NCBI GenBank assembly: GCA_043228905.1
Contig: JBHGNT010000006.1
Location: forward strand, 16,244,001 to 16,308,000
Direction of reading: 5' to 3'
DNA: 64,000 nt
Origin: Azolla caroliniana
Lineage: Eukaryota > Polypodiophyta
Part shown: positions 31,220-41,640 of the stretch, in pieces
Layout of the letters: the number at the start of each line of letters is the position of its first letter
Numbering within the stretch: position 1 is the stretch's first letter
Made by a program: the position numbers and the translations under genes
The notes under the pieces: model-generated
What the model was told of the DNA's origin: nothing
The model's database searches: none
The model's input: only the letters and a program-made list of their open reading frames with translations

Positions 31220-32510
31220 GATTATACCTGCTGAATCCGTCTAGGAAGCTATAGACCTCATGGCCGGTGACGGCATCCAACACTCCATCTGTGAACGGAA
31301 GTGGAAACGCATCCGTTACCATAGCTGCATTGAGTTTCCGGTAGTCCACACAAAGTCGAATTTTTCCGTTCTTCTTCGGTACGACTACTATCGGGCTTAG
31401 CCATGTCGCTTTCTTTACCGGACGGATAAAGCCAACTCTTAGCAGTTTGTCGATTTCCTCCTTGACTTTGGCGGCATAATTGGGATTCATCCGGTACCGT
31501 CTTTGTGCCACTGGTTTTGCGTCCTTGCTCAAGTGAACCTGATGCTGGTATAACTGAGGGTCGAGTCCCCGCATGTCTTCGTATGGCCAGGCGAACACAT
31601 CGCGAAATTCCGTGAGAAGTGTGATCATCGCCGTTTTGTCTTCGGACTTCATCTCCTTGGCGATGTGCACCGGTTTTGCTTCGTCCGTGGTCCCTAGGTT
31701 CACCTCTTCCAGTTGTGACGCTTTTACACGCTTTGAAACGGCCATTTCCCGTTCCAACGCTTCCTGCGCTTGCCGTAACTCCTGGATTGCGTCTTTATCC
31801 AGTTCTGCTTCAGCCTCTTCCGGTTGCGGTAAGTATGGTGCTACTGCTTCGGCAATGTCAATTTCGAAGAGGGGTATGATCTTCGGGTTTTCCTGCAAGT
31901 ACTGAGCTTCTTCTTCGTCAGCTAACCCTTCTAGCATGTTGATGCATTCCGCATACAACGGTGTACATTCCTTGCCAGTGCTCGTCCTTGGCTGTGTTGG
32001 TACCCGTACCTTGGCTTTTCCTTGCCGGAAGGTAATTATATTTTTCCTCCAATTCAGTTTGATATGTGTCGTTTTCAACCATGGCCGCCCCAGCAATAGT
32101 GGGTATGCGCCTTGTGCCTGTAATTGTAGCACTACTACCGAGATGTGAAATGTATAACCGCCGATGGTGACTTCTAATTTCCGTATTAATCCTGTCAGCC
32201 GTACTAAGCTTGTATCGGCCGTCCGCAACCAGAACGGACACGGCTCCCACTCGTGGATTCCTAGGGCATCACACGTCCGGAGGCTTATTACATTCACCCC
32301 AGAGCCTCCATCTATAACTGTGCCGGGGAGTTCTTTCCCTTTTACAATGACAGTGATTACCGGACTGCTGGTGTCCACCACCGTTGGTCCCTCCTCCGGA
32401 TTCGAGAAGAGTAACGGTGCCGGTGCTCCTGCCGTCATGGCCGTCTTCAGTCCCTCCGTGAATCTTGGCATGAGTTGTAGGAGTCTTCCTAGTGGCAACG
32501 TAATCTAGCA
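31220..32510 (-). CDS. pol: G2 protease and first half of reverse transcriptase
   Basis: Open for about 430 codons upstream of the Copia D junction. The retropepsin has TVIDGGSGVNVIS as active-site motif and YPLLLGRPWL as second motif. A Glu-rich linker (EEAEAELDKDAIQELRQAQ) follows, then RT fingers: VFAWPYEDMRGLDPQ, RRYRMNPNYAAKVKEEIDKLL, SPIVVVPKKNGKIRLCVDYR. It breaks at YSFLDGFSRYN, where Copia D inserted, and resumes at 23504. TAG near 32506 (Gln likely) separates it from the linker upstream. Confidence 0.88.
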
Positions 32511-33236
32511 TTCTTGCAACGCCTGCCATGTCTCGTTCTCGGAGTGACTACCGCCGGCAAGCCCTACGATGTTCTCCTTTTGCTGCTGTAAGTCTGTGAC
32601 ATTCTGCTCGTTTGCTTTCTTTACCCATTCCGCTGCTTGTTTCCGGATGGTCTCCTGCGTCTCCCATTCCTTGGCCATGCCCTTCGACCTTGTGGTCACC
32701 TGCTATAGATCTGCCACCTCAGGGACTACCATATTTACCGCCGGTCGTTTTTCATAGCTCTTCACCAGGCATTGGTTACTATAATGGCCTTCCTGTCAGC
32801 AGTAGGCTTTTCGGGTATTGCTAGATTCGACATTGTCTATTGTACCCGGGGTAGGTCCCGCGGTACACGCGGGGTTTTGGACCGGTTGGCTGCTTGGAGC
32901 TCCTTGTTCCGGATCCCGGGGGTAGCCGCCTTTTTTAAAATGCCGTTTTTTGTTATAGCTCTTCTTATTGCGGTACTCTTGACGGGGTTGCCCGTTATAT
33001 CTGTCGTATTCCTCCCGTTGCTGACGATACCCGGGGGACTGCTCCCGGTCGTAATGTTCGTATCGTCTATTGTAATCCCGGTACCGATCATGCCGGTCAT
33101 AGTTATCCTGCCGCTCACCGTATCGGACATCATTCTCCCGTCGATCGCCATACCAGACATCCTATGCCGGTCTGTCGCGATCCATTCGCCGCCATCGTTC
33201 CTCTTCTTCATCCTGGCTGCTGCGTGGCTCAATTTG
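32511..33236 (-). pseudogene. G2 basic Arg/Tyr-rich linker and coiled segment between gag and protease
   Basis: In the frame that connects to protease, the segment reads as a very basic, Tyr/Arg/Asp-rich region (RRYEHYDREQSPGYRQQREE) followed by a Cys/His motif remnant (YC...EGHYSNQC) and a helical stretch (EWETQETIRKQAAEWVKK). Stops: a TGA inside the Cys/His motif, and TAG codons at about 32704 and 32506, both at likely Gln positions. I infer a nucleocapsid extension. In other frames the sequence also stays open but reads as low-complexity Met/Thr/Ile, which I take as shadow. Confidence 0.6.
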
Positions 33237-34545
33237 TCAGACGGGCGGTGCTTGCCGGTTCAATAGATTATACTCGCACCTATCCGTCGTATGGCTCTTG
33301 GATTGACAAATTACACATTGCGTCCTCATAGTGCATTCTAGAGCCGAGTGTCCGGAATTCAAGCAAGTTGTGCACTGTATTGCTTGCCGAAACCGGAGGT
33401 CTTCATCGGTCGGTAACGCCCGTTGGAGTGCTCCCAGTGTGAGCCAGGAGCTTGTCTTTTCCATCTCTCTCACCTGGTCAATGACCTGGTCGATGGTACT
33501 TGTGCGGAAGTCAATCACCGTGCAAACCGTGCGTAGGGGTTCCCAAAGCGCGTTGAGGAATATAGTCCGTAATTCCTCCTCCGGGGGTGCGCAGGTAAGC
33601 TGACTATGCATCTGTTGAAACCGGATGACAAATTGGGGAATGCTCTCCCCTGCTTCCTGTCGGATGGTATAAAATAAGCCTACCATTACGGTCTGGTCCA
33701 CCTCCTTTTGGAAAAAATGCAAGAATTTAGCTTTTAAATCTGCAAAGGTGTTGATAGTAGACGGATCCTGCGTCCGGCGCCATCTTGCTGCCGGTCCCTC
33801 CAATGTGACGCCAAATTCCGCTAACTTAGAGCGTTCTTCTTCATCCGGGGTCAATCGCTGGGACACATGGTTGTCTTTCCATGTCTGTTCAAAGGCGTGC
33901 ACATGAGCTTCCGCGTCCGGATCATCTCTATACTTGGAGTACTGGAACGGCATGTCGTCGTCCGGTATCAGTGCTCGGGCTGGCAGTGTTGGTGCTCGTT
34001 CCGGAATTTTCTCCGGCGTCGGTGGTCTTTCCCGATTTGTTTCCGGTGTCGGTTGTTTTTCCTCTTCTTTTGGTAACGGAGGCCTCTCCTCTTCGACTTC
34101 CGGTGTCGGAGGTCGCTCTTCCTCTGCTGGTTCCGGGGGTTCCAGCGTTAGCACTTCTGGTTCTGGTGTTGCTAAGGTATCCGATCCTTCGTCCTCCGGT
34201 CCGCCCGGGGTTTCGTTGCTACTACGGTAGTTCGTGTGCACGCTGTATTCCCCTTCGGAGTCCGATTCATATGCTGAAAAGGCTTCTGCTTCGCCTTCTC
34301 CGTTTGCCAACACGTGGAGAAGGGATTCGGTTTCCCGGAGGCTGCTGAGGCTGTTGCCGTCGTCCGCGTGCGATGTTTGATGTAACCAGAGGGAGTCCTC
34401 CGCTACTCTCTAGATTACGTTGGAAAACGAGCGGTCCGCTCTAATTTCCTGCGCCGCTTGCTGGAAAGCCTCGCGTCTCCTTTGCCTTTCGGCAAGGCGT
34501 CGAGTTCAATCTGTAACCAGGTCGTGCGTTGATCTAGACATCCAT
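33237..34545 (-). pseudogene. gag: G2 Gag with two zinc knuckles
   Basis: Start inferred at Met about 34542 (MSRSTHDLV). TGA (Arg likely) and TAG (Gln likely) fall early, and an uninterrupted 358-codon frame runs from 34313. Acidic Pro/Glu repeats (PPTPEVEEERPP) precede the gag core (AARWRRTQDPSTINTFADLK, FLHFFQKEVDQ). Two perfect CX2CX4HX4C knuckles close the protein: CTTCLNSGHSALEC and CVICQSKSHTTDRC. It is the structural protein that packages the RNA. Confidence 0.87.
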
Positions 34546-34594
34546 CTGTGTTGTCGTTCGCTGTAAAAACAGGAATCGTGGTCGCCAAAAACTG

Positions 34595-35029
34595 TGTTAA
34601 CTCTTAGGGCCGGACAATGGCCTAACACAGAGTGTCTACGGAAGATACTTCACCAAAGGGTGTTACAGCAACCGGATTAGACTCAACGCTTAATCCGACT
34701 TAATTAAGTTACTCAGCATGATCGTCTTTCATAATCACACGCGTAAGATATAACGATTAAGACAAAACGGCAATTAACACAGAGAGATAACAACGCTAAG
34801 CTTTTATTAATTAACCGCTATTCATTACATTGTATCTGGGCCTTTAAATAGGTTTCCGGTCTATATTACAAAACGGTGCCATTCGCACCTATTCGAGATC
34901 GGTCCGGATCCGGAACGGCATACCGATTCCGGTCCGTCCGTCCACACTCATAGCTTAATTACAACCACATTCCTACTACTTAAATAACTCTCCGTTTCCC
35001 ACTCTGGACTCCTTTGCCGGCCGGTAACA
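34595..35029 (-). repeat. G2 5' LTR
   Basis: 435 bp. The minus-strand sequence after it is CAGTTTTTGGCGACCACG, so TGGCGACCACG... is the candidate PBS. I do not assign its tRNA. Confidence 0.92.
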
Positions 35030-35362
35030 TGTATCGCACAACGATATCCCGCACGCTTTCCCACGTTTCGGTGAGGCCGCTTTCAGTGCTCGTGTCCTCC
35101 AGAAGTACTCCGAGATCTTTCCGGTCCCGGATGTTCACAGCTCGCAAAAACATGATGACTTTGTCAGGTGCAAGAATAGTTTGATCTCTCGTGGACAACC
35201 CCCCGAACCGACTTTCGAATGACGAAAACACTTCGAGGACCTTCAACCCCTTACCTAGCGTTTCCACCCAATCTTCGAATCCCCTCCGCGTTGCCTTGGA
35301 GGAGTCCTTGATGGCGAACGTGGTCTTTAACGCTTCTTCAAATGCTTCCCACGTCGGATTTT
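35030..35362 (-). CDS. gag: G1 gag, middle segment between the Copia B and G2 inserts
   Basis: About 110 codons: NPTWEAFEEALKTTFAI through RYM, with FEDWVETLGKGLKVLEVF and FESRFGGLSTRDQ. The helical character is that of a retrotransposon Gag capsid. The frame continues upstream at 41336 (Copia B removed) and downstream at 17450 (G2 removed). Confidence 0.8.
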
Positions 35363-35402
35363 TGTAAACGTGAGTGTTTGCGGAAGCGTAAAACAGAGAA
35401 CA

Positions 35403-35441
<39 letters not shown>

Positions 35442-35781
35442 TAGAGAGCAGAACACAATTTCAAAATTATATCAAGACTCTATCTCACTACACACTGTGC
35501 TAAGTAGCACTATTTATACAAGTCCGCTTGGGACTGACAGAAGTACCATGTACTTCAATGCTCACACGAGCATTTGACACTTACTACGAGACTATAGATA
35601 CCTAGTAGTCTATCCTATTCTAGGCTTCCGATTGTACTGCCGGTTACGGATTGCACCCGGCCTCGACTGCTTGCCGGTTCGGTTGCTCACTGTCATACCG
35701 ATCCGTTTCGCCCGATCCGTCTCGCTTACCGGCCCCGGCTTATTCAGCCGATCCGGCTCCGGTTGAGCTTGCCGCTCAACA
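35363..35781 (-). repeat. Copia B 3' LTR
   Basis: 419 bp. Minus-strand TATA element at 35510-35518 (TATAAATAG), followed by a (GA)n tract (plus strand 35409-35440) in the presumed transcribed leader. Confidence 0.94.
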
Positions 35782-36729
35782 CTCCCCCTCAAGCTCAACC
35801 TGAGGTGGGGTCATAGTGTCGACCTCTGTGGCAGTCGGTTCTTTCAACCGACTTCTCCTTCCGTCACTCCGCCTTGCTCGCGCTCCTCGTCCGGTCCGGA
35901 CCCGTTTGCCGTGACCCCTTTGGTTCTGCGTGCCTCGACCCTCTCGGTCGGCATGTCTGCTCAATAGGCCCATCTTAGCAGTCACGTTGTTGTGACTCCG
36001 GCGCTTGCCGATCCGTCGGTTCTCCAACGATGGCATCGACTTCTGCTGTGTCCGTGTCCCCATGGCCTTCAGTCGATCCGACTCATCCAGATCCATCTGT
36101 TGATCCGAGTCAGTTGTCTCTGACTCGTTCCAGCTCTTGTCCAAATCGGTACACTCCGATTCGACTTCCGGTTTCAGGCCTCTCACCACATCGAACCACT
36201 TCTGTGTCTTGGCCTTCTCCATGCTTCCCTCGGCTTCTTCAGCCGGTGAACCGAAATCGAATTCTTCATTCGACTCCGCATCATGGTCAGTACCGTCGTG
36301 ATGACCTCCGCACAGCATGCGCTTCTTTTCCTGAGTGCACAACTCTTCTTCACAGCCGCTTGCTCCGACCTGTTCGGATGTGTCGACTTCCTTCGTCGAC
36401 TCGACTTCCTTCATCTTCTTGTCTCCTCTTCTTCCAGCTCTCCTCTTACCGACGGGTTCAACAATTTTTTTGCCTTTGCCAGTTTCGGTAGAGACTTTGC
36501 CCTTGCTTCTCTCCCTCAAGTGCGGCACGTCGAGATGCTGAATACCAAGCATGTCGGTAAAGTGCTGCAACTTGTCTGATCCGAGCGGCTTGGTGAAGAT
36601 GTCGGCAACTTGCTGATCCGTATGAACATACCGTAGGTCAACTTCACCGCTCAGGACCCGCTCACGCATGAAGTGGTAGTGCACCTCGATGTGCTTTGTG
36701 CGAGCATGGAACACAGGGTTCTTAGCGAG
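35776..36729 (-). CDS. pol: Copia B pol C-terminus: end of RNase H plus long charged tail through the PPT
   Basis: From the RNase H end (MFHARTKHIEVHYHF, VADIFTKPLGSDKLQHF) the frame continues for about 250 residues of alternating acidic and basic sequence (GKRRAGRRGDKKMKE, RGARARRSDGRRSR) and ends VELEGEC. Those last codons are the polypurine tract itself. The Cys codon TGT and stop TGA are the first six bases of the 3' LTR. Copia A and E end the same way. Usual copia pol ends soon after RNase H. Confidence 0.88.
   Translation of the reverse strand, partial: LAKNPVFHARTKHIEVHYHFMRERVLSGEVDLRYVHTDQQVADIFTKPLGSDKLQHFTDMLGIQHLDVPHLRERSKGKVSTETGKGKKIVEPVGKRRAGRRGDKKMKEVESTKEVDTSEQVGASGCEEELCTQEKKRMLCGGHHDGTDHDAESNEEFDFGSPAEEAEGSMEKAKTQKWFDVVRGLKPEVESECTDLDKSWNESETTDSDQQMDLDESDRLKAMGTRTQQKSMPSLENRRIGKRRSHNNVTAKMGLLSRHADREGRGTQNQRGHGKRVRTGRGARARRSDGRRSRLKEPTATEVDTMTPPQVELEGEC
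35782..35797 (-). other. Copia B polypurine tract
   Basis: The minus strand reads TTGAGCTTGAGGGGGAG immediately 5' of the LTR. It is also coding (see pol tail). Confidence 0.85.
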
Positions 36730-39176
36730 CTACAGGCTGCTCATGTTATCGCAGTAAATCGGGATCGGGGTCGGCACTTCGATCCGCAAGTCTCGCAGCA
36801 GTCGCCGAAACCAGATGGCTTCACAAGTGGCAACGGTAGCGGCCCGGTACTCAGCCTCAGTGCTTGACAAAGCCACTGTGGGTTGCTTCTTGCTGCTCCA
36901 CGCAACGGCCGCGCTACCTATGGAGAACATGTATCCAGAAGTGGAGCGGCGATCAGACGCATCGCTGGCCCAGTCAACATCTGTGTAACCGACAAGCTCT
37001 TCGGGTATACCTCGCCGGTATAGCAGTCCCCAGTCCTTAGTGCCGCTGACATACCGTAATATTCGTTGCGCGCACTGAAGGTGCTCCACGGTCGGCTTCT
37101 GCATGAACTGACTTACCATGCCGACCGGATAGCTGATGTCGGGTCGGGTGATGGTTAAGTAGATCAAGCTTCCCACAACCTTTCGGAACCGGTTCTCATT
37201 GCAGGCCGGTCCGGAGTTGGGACGGAGCTTCTGGTTCCGGTCCAGGGGTGTGGACACAGGTCGGCAATCCGTCATGCCGAACTTATACAGCATATTCAAC
37301 ACGTAATGTCGTTGTGAGAGCAATATGCCGTCGGGGGTCCGAATCACTTCGATCCCAAGAAAATAATGAAGGTCCCCCAGGTCCTTCATTTCGAATGCGT
37401 CCGACAATTGGGACTTGATGCGGTTGATTTCGGGAAGACCCGGTCCGGTGATGACTAAATCATCAACATACAAGAGTATACATACCGGACTGTCAGAGCC
37501 TTGCCGGATGAATAACGAAGAGTCCGACTTAGAGACAGCAAACCCCAGCTTACGCAACCGGTGCGTGATCTTCGCGTTCCAAGCTCGGGGGGCTTGCTTC
37601 AAGCTGTAAAGCGACTTCTTCAGTCGGCATACCGCCGACTTGTTCATGTCCGATTGAAATCTGGGGGACTGAGTCATAAAGACTTCTTCTTCAAGCTCTC
37701 CTTGAAGGAAGGCGTTCTTCACATCCATCTGGTGAAGATGCCACCCCCTTGCTGCAGCAACCGCCAGTACCACACGAACCGTCATCATCTTCGCCACAGG
37801 AGCGAAGGTCTCGTCGTAGTCGATTCCGTGGGTCTGCGTGTATCCCTTCGCCACTAACCGGGCTTTGTACCGGTTAACAGAACCGTCGGCGTTGTACTTG
37901 ACCTTGTACACCCACTTGCATCCGATCGATTTACAGTGATGGGGAGGATCAACTAGGTCCCAAGTTTCGTTGGCATCGAGTGCCCGCATTTCTTCGTCCA
38001 TAGCGGCACGCCAATTTGCGTCCTTTGCCGCTTCTACATAGCTCTCCGGCTCGCGCACTTCTGTCACCTTAGTCATGTATGCATTATGATGCGCCATGTA
38101 TTCATTGTACCCGTACCGGACGACGGGATCCTTCTGACGGGTTGATCGGCGCAACACAGCGTCACCTGATTTGAGGCCCTTCTTGGCCAGTTCGGTCTTC
38201 GATGCCGAAGATCTGCCTTTCTCCTTTTCGGAGTCGGATACGCACCGATCCGACTTATCGTTGCCGGTTTCAAATTCCGGCATCTTCCTCTTCCCCTTCT
38301 CTTTGCGCGTGAACCGTTTCCTTGGTTCCTTGCGCGGGGAGAGCACGACAGAGTCTCCACCACTTGCCGTCTCTTCATCTGACTGGTCCAACCGACTCAA
38401 TCGCTCGTTCGGTCCACTCAACCGCAACGATTCCGGACTCTCATCTTGAGTCCCGGCTTCATCATCCTCTTCCAAAGCTGATTCAGGCTCACTGGCCTGA
38501 TCTTCCGACATTGGGTCGGGATCGGAAGTCGGAGTCGGTACGGAGTACCAGGATGCCGATTCATCGAACTTGACATCCCGGCTAACTCGGACTTCCCTCG
38601 TCCGGGGGTTATAGCACTTATACCCCTTTTGCTCTTGAGCATAGCCGACTAGGATGCATTTTTCCGATTTTGCATCCAGCTTCCTCCGCTTCTGATCCGG
38701 CACATGCACATACGCTATGCTGCTGAATATCCGAAGGTGTCTTAAGTTCGGCTTGCGCCCGAAATACCGCTCATGAGCTAACACCTTGTCACCAATGCGG
38801 TTTTGTATGTAGACGGCCGTCTGGACCGCCTCCGCCCAGTAGAACCGGGGCATGCTCTTCTCCTCCAGCATGGTCCTTGCCGCTTCGACGAGTGTCCGGT
38901 TCTTCCTTTCGTCCACATCGTTTTGCTCCGGTGTGTATCTGCAGCTGAACTCTCGCCGAATTCCCTTCTGCTGCAGATAACTAGTGAATTGGCTGGAAAA
39001 ATCTTCCTTTCCGCCATCCGACCGAAGGCATTTGATCTTCCTCTCCGATTCCCGTTCCACCATCTTTTGGAGGCTCCGGAAATAGTCGAAGACTTCGCTC
39101 TTCCGCTCAATGAGGTAGATCCAAGTATGTCGAGTATAGTCGTCAATGAAGGAGATGAAGTATCAGCTCCCGCCAA
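36730..39176 (-). CDS. pol: Copia B integrase core, reverse transcriptase and RNase H
   Basis: 777 codons from about 39063, ended by TAG 36730-36732 at a Gln codon. It includes integrase IKCLRSDGG and NDVDERKNRT (catalytic Glu region), the GKKP-like C-terminal part (NLRHLRIFSSIAYVHV), acidic linkers, RT (CKWVYKVKYNADG, MDVKNAFLQGELEEEVFM, SLKQAPRAW, YVDDLVITG) and RNase H (GYTDVDWASDASDRRSTSGY, ALSSTEAEYRAA). TGA 39163-39165 replaces Arg in the GGSRYF motif. RT is otherwise intact. Confidence 0.92.
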
Positions 39177-39861
39177 GACTTACACTTTGTGCCGGTCCCC
39201 ACACATCCGAATGGATGAGATCGAGCTTGTTACGGCTCCGGTTCGGTTCGGTGGGGAATGGAAACCGGTGTTGCTTCCCAAGTTGGTAGGCTTCACAAAT
39301 TTCGGCTCTCCGGCCGCTGAACTTTGGCAAACCGAAAATGACTTGTTTCGTTTGCAGGTCTTGAAGCCTCCGGCAGTTAACGTGGCCTATCCGCTTGTGC
39401 CATACGTCGATGTCCGACTCGACCTTCTATCGGTTCGCGAACAGAGCGGTGCCAGTGTCATTGGTGTTGAGGATAAACATCCTCCCGTCTCTGCGCCCTT
39501 GCGCAATGACTTCGCCCTCATCCTCAATGAAGCACCCGAGGTGCGTAAACCGCACCTGCATCCCCTGGTCGACAATCTGACCGACGGACACTAGGTTCTT
39601 CGTGATCGTCGGAACGTGTAATACGTTCATCAGCTTCCCTTTCTGTCCGACATGGCTTAGAGGGACTTCTCTGACGTGCACGATTGGGTGTGGAGTGTCG
39701 TCTCCGGTTTCGACTACTCCTGGTTGATCCGGTTTCTCCAGAAAGGAGAACCACTCTTTGTGGCTCGTCATGTGGTTCGACGCGCCGGAATCAACATACC
39801 ACACTTCCTCCGTTTTGGAAGTGGTCTTCTTCATTGAGTTTGCCTTGTGATTCATCACCAA
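39177..39861 (-). pseudogene. pol: Copia B protease and integrase N-terminus
   Basis: Protease motif WYVDSGASNHMTSHKEW with intact Asp, second half IVDQGMQVRFTHLGCFIE, then integrase HHCC region (DLWHKRIGHVNCR, CEAYQLGKQH, where the second Cys of CxxC is Tyr). TAG 39427-39429 replaces Gln in the ..K/QKVESDIDLW block. Confidence 0.87.
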
Positions 39862-40818
39862 GGCTGGCCCCTTACCGGCCTTTCCGGTTCCGGATCCTCC
39901 TGATCCGTTTGCGTAGTGCGAGTTTTGCCGACCATCCTTACCGGTCTTGCCGGATCCGGATTTGTCCGAATCGGCACGCTTTCTCCAGCACTCGCTTTCC
40001 CTGTGGCCTTTTTTGCCACAGTACCAACATTCCGTAGCGGATTTGTCTTGCCGGCCTCCGGCACCGCCTTGACTCCCCCTGCTTGTGGAAGTCCCGGAAC
40101 TGCTGTCGGCACACTCATAGTGCCTCCGTTCCTACTCTTGCCGGCCGCCTCCATTGCATGCCGACCCACCTCTTCCACCACACCCACGGAACCGATCCGT
40201 TCCCGTGTACAGCATTCGGCTGTCCGGGGATGCACCGGTAGATGCACCGGTGTGGTTCTCCTCTATAAGGAGCATCGACTGTAAGTCGAAGAATGAGGGG
40301 GTATTCTCCCTTGTACACACCGCAGTCCGGAACGCTCCGAACTTGGACGCCAGGCCTCCGAGACATACCTGCACCATCTCGTCTTCCTCTACGATAACAT
40401 TGATAAAGGCGAGCGAGTCGCAGATCTCCTTTATCCGGCCCATGTAGTCTGCCACAGACATGTTCTTCTGTCGAACATTGCTCAACTCCTGTCTGAGTTG
40501 CAGCTTCCGGGCAGTGGTGCTTGCGGCGAAAACCTTTTTCAGGTTCCCCCAAGCATCCTTCGGTGTCTTGGCGTCACGGATGTGGCTGAGCAGCTGATCG
40601 CCGACACTGGACGCGAAGCAGTACATCACCTTGCTTGCCGCCTGTTCCCATACAGGGAAGTCCTTGTGTGCCGAGTCGGGCGCCGCATCATTCGCTCCTT
40701 CGACATAACTCCAGTACCCGTGTCCAAGCAGGTACTAGTGCATCTTGTAAGACCAGGATGCGTAGTTGCTCCTGTCGAGCTTTTCCACCGGGAGCGTCGT
40801 AGCCATGCCTTTATCCAT
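39862..40818 (-). pseudogene. gag: Copia B gag
   Basis: Starts at Met 40818 (MDKGMATTLPVEKL), with NYASWSYKMH, then TAG 40735-40737 (Gln in F). The core contains KTPKDAWGNLKKVFAAS, RKLQLRQELSNVRQ and CTRENTPSFFDLQSMLL. TAG 40132-40134 (Gln) follows, then a zinc knuckle CWYCGKKGHRESEC. Confidence 0.88.
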
Positions 40819-40900
40819 GTCTTCTACTGTGTCTGTTTTCGACCTGTTAGGTTTTTCTTCTCAAGAGTAAATGTCTGCAGCAGAGGTTCTCAACCCTCGT

Positions 40901-40912
40901 GCTCTGATACCA
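40901..40912 (-). other. Copia B primer-binding site
   Basis: Reverse complement TGGTATCAGAGC directly abutting the 5' LTR. Confidence 0.92.
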
Positions 40913-40957
40913 TGTAAACGTGAGTGTTTGCAGAAGCGTAAAACAGAGAACAACACA

Positions 40958-40993
<36 letters not shown>

Positions 40994-41335
40994 CAGAGAG
41001 AGCAGAACACAATTTCAAAATTATATCAAGACTCTATCTCACTACACACTGTGCTAAGTAGCACTATTTATACAAGTCCTCTTGGGACTGACAGAAGTAC
41101 CATGTACTTCAATGCTCACACGAGCATCTGACACTTACTACGAGACTATAGATACCTAGTAGTCTATCCTATTCTAGGCTTCCGATTGTACTATCGGTTA
41201 CGGATTGCACCCGGCCTCCACTGCTTGCCGGTTCGGTTGCTCACTGTCATACCGATCTGTTTCGCCCGATCCGTCTCGCTTACCGGCCCCGGCTTATTCA
41301 GCCGATCCGGCTCCGGTTGAGCTTGCCGCTCAACA
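40913..41335 (-). repeat. Copia B 5' LTR
   Basis: 423 bp, about 98 percent identical by eye to 35363-35781, with a (GA)n tract at about 40961-40990. Confidence 0.94.
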
Positions 41336-41640
41336 ATTTTGCTGTTGAAACCCGTGGATACTCCCTTGAAGCCCGTCGGTTGCCACCCGGTTGAAGGATG
41401 TCACTTGTAGTCCTTCCGAAATCTGGCACCGGAGCATCTTTGCCTTGTAGTCCTGCAAATATCGCGACACATCCTTACCATTGAATTGCCCGTTGCGTTG
41501 CACGAGCCGCTCTACTACTGCCGAAATCTCCGACATCGCGCGTTGTTCTTGTAGCATCCGCTCGAACATCGCCATCATATTGTTAGCTTGTTGAATCTCC
41601 ATATCCTCGCCACCCGTATTCACATCGGGTTCACCACTTG
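41336..41640 (-). CDS. gag: G1 gag N-terminus
   Basis: Met 41623 (MNTGGEDMEIQQANNMMAMF) begins just downstream of the G1 5' LTR. A helical Gln/Met-rich segment and FNGKDVSRYLQDYKAKMLRC follow, ending at GFQQQN, where Copia B is inserted. The short leader CAAGTGGTGAACCCGATG after the LTR contains the candidate PBS (TGGTGAACCCGATG). I do not assign its tRNA. Confidence 0.82.

Larger units (their letters stand above)
17451..35029 (-). mobile_element. G2: Ty3/gypsy element, Athila/Tat-like with ORF3, inserted in G1 gag
   Basis: Two 435-bp LTRs (17451-17885 and 34595-35029) start TGTTA and end TAACA. The TSD TGTAT is at 17446-17450 and 35030-35034. The minus-strand order is gag (34545-33237), basic zinc-binding linker (33240-32505), protease and RT N-terminus (32498-31220), Copia D insert, RT C-terminus and RNase H (23517-22425), integrase (22296-21075), ORF3 (20920-17940). 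RT motifs YSFLDGFSRYNQI and FLEDFAVYS resemble the Athila/Tat type. Confidence 0.95.
35363..41335 (-). mobile_element. Copia B: near-complete Ty1/copia element inserted in G1 gag
   Basis: LTRs 35363-35781 (419 bp) and 40913-41335 (423 bp) start TGTTGAGCGG and end TTTACA on the minus strand. TSD ATTTT at 35358-35362 and 41336-41340. PBS 40901-40912 and PPT 35782-35797 are in place. LTRs differ by about 8-10 substitutions plus a (GA)n length change, so it is fairly young, yet gag-pol has several nonsense codons. Confidence 0.96.

Noticed and set aside
32837-33232. Met/Thr/Ile-rich 131-codon minus ORF in G2
   Set aside because: The neighbouring frame is Arg/Tyr-rich, connects to gag and protease on both sides, and has the character of a nucleocapsid extension.
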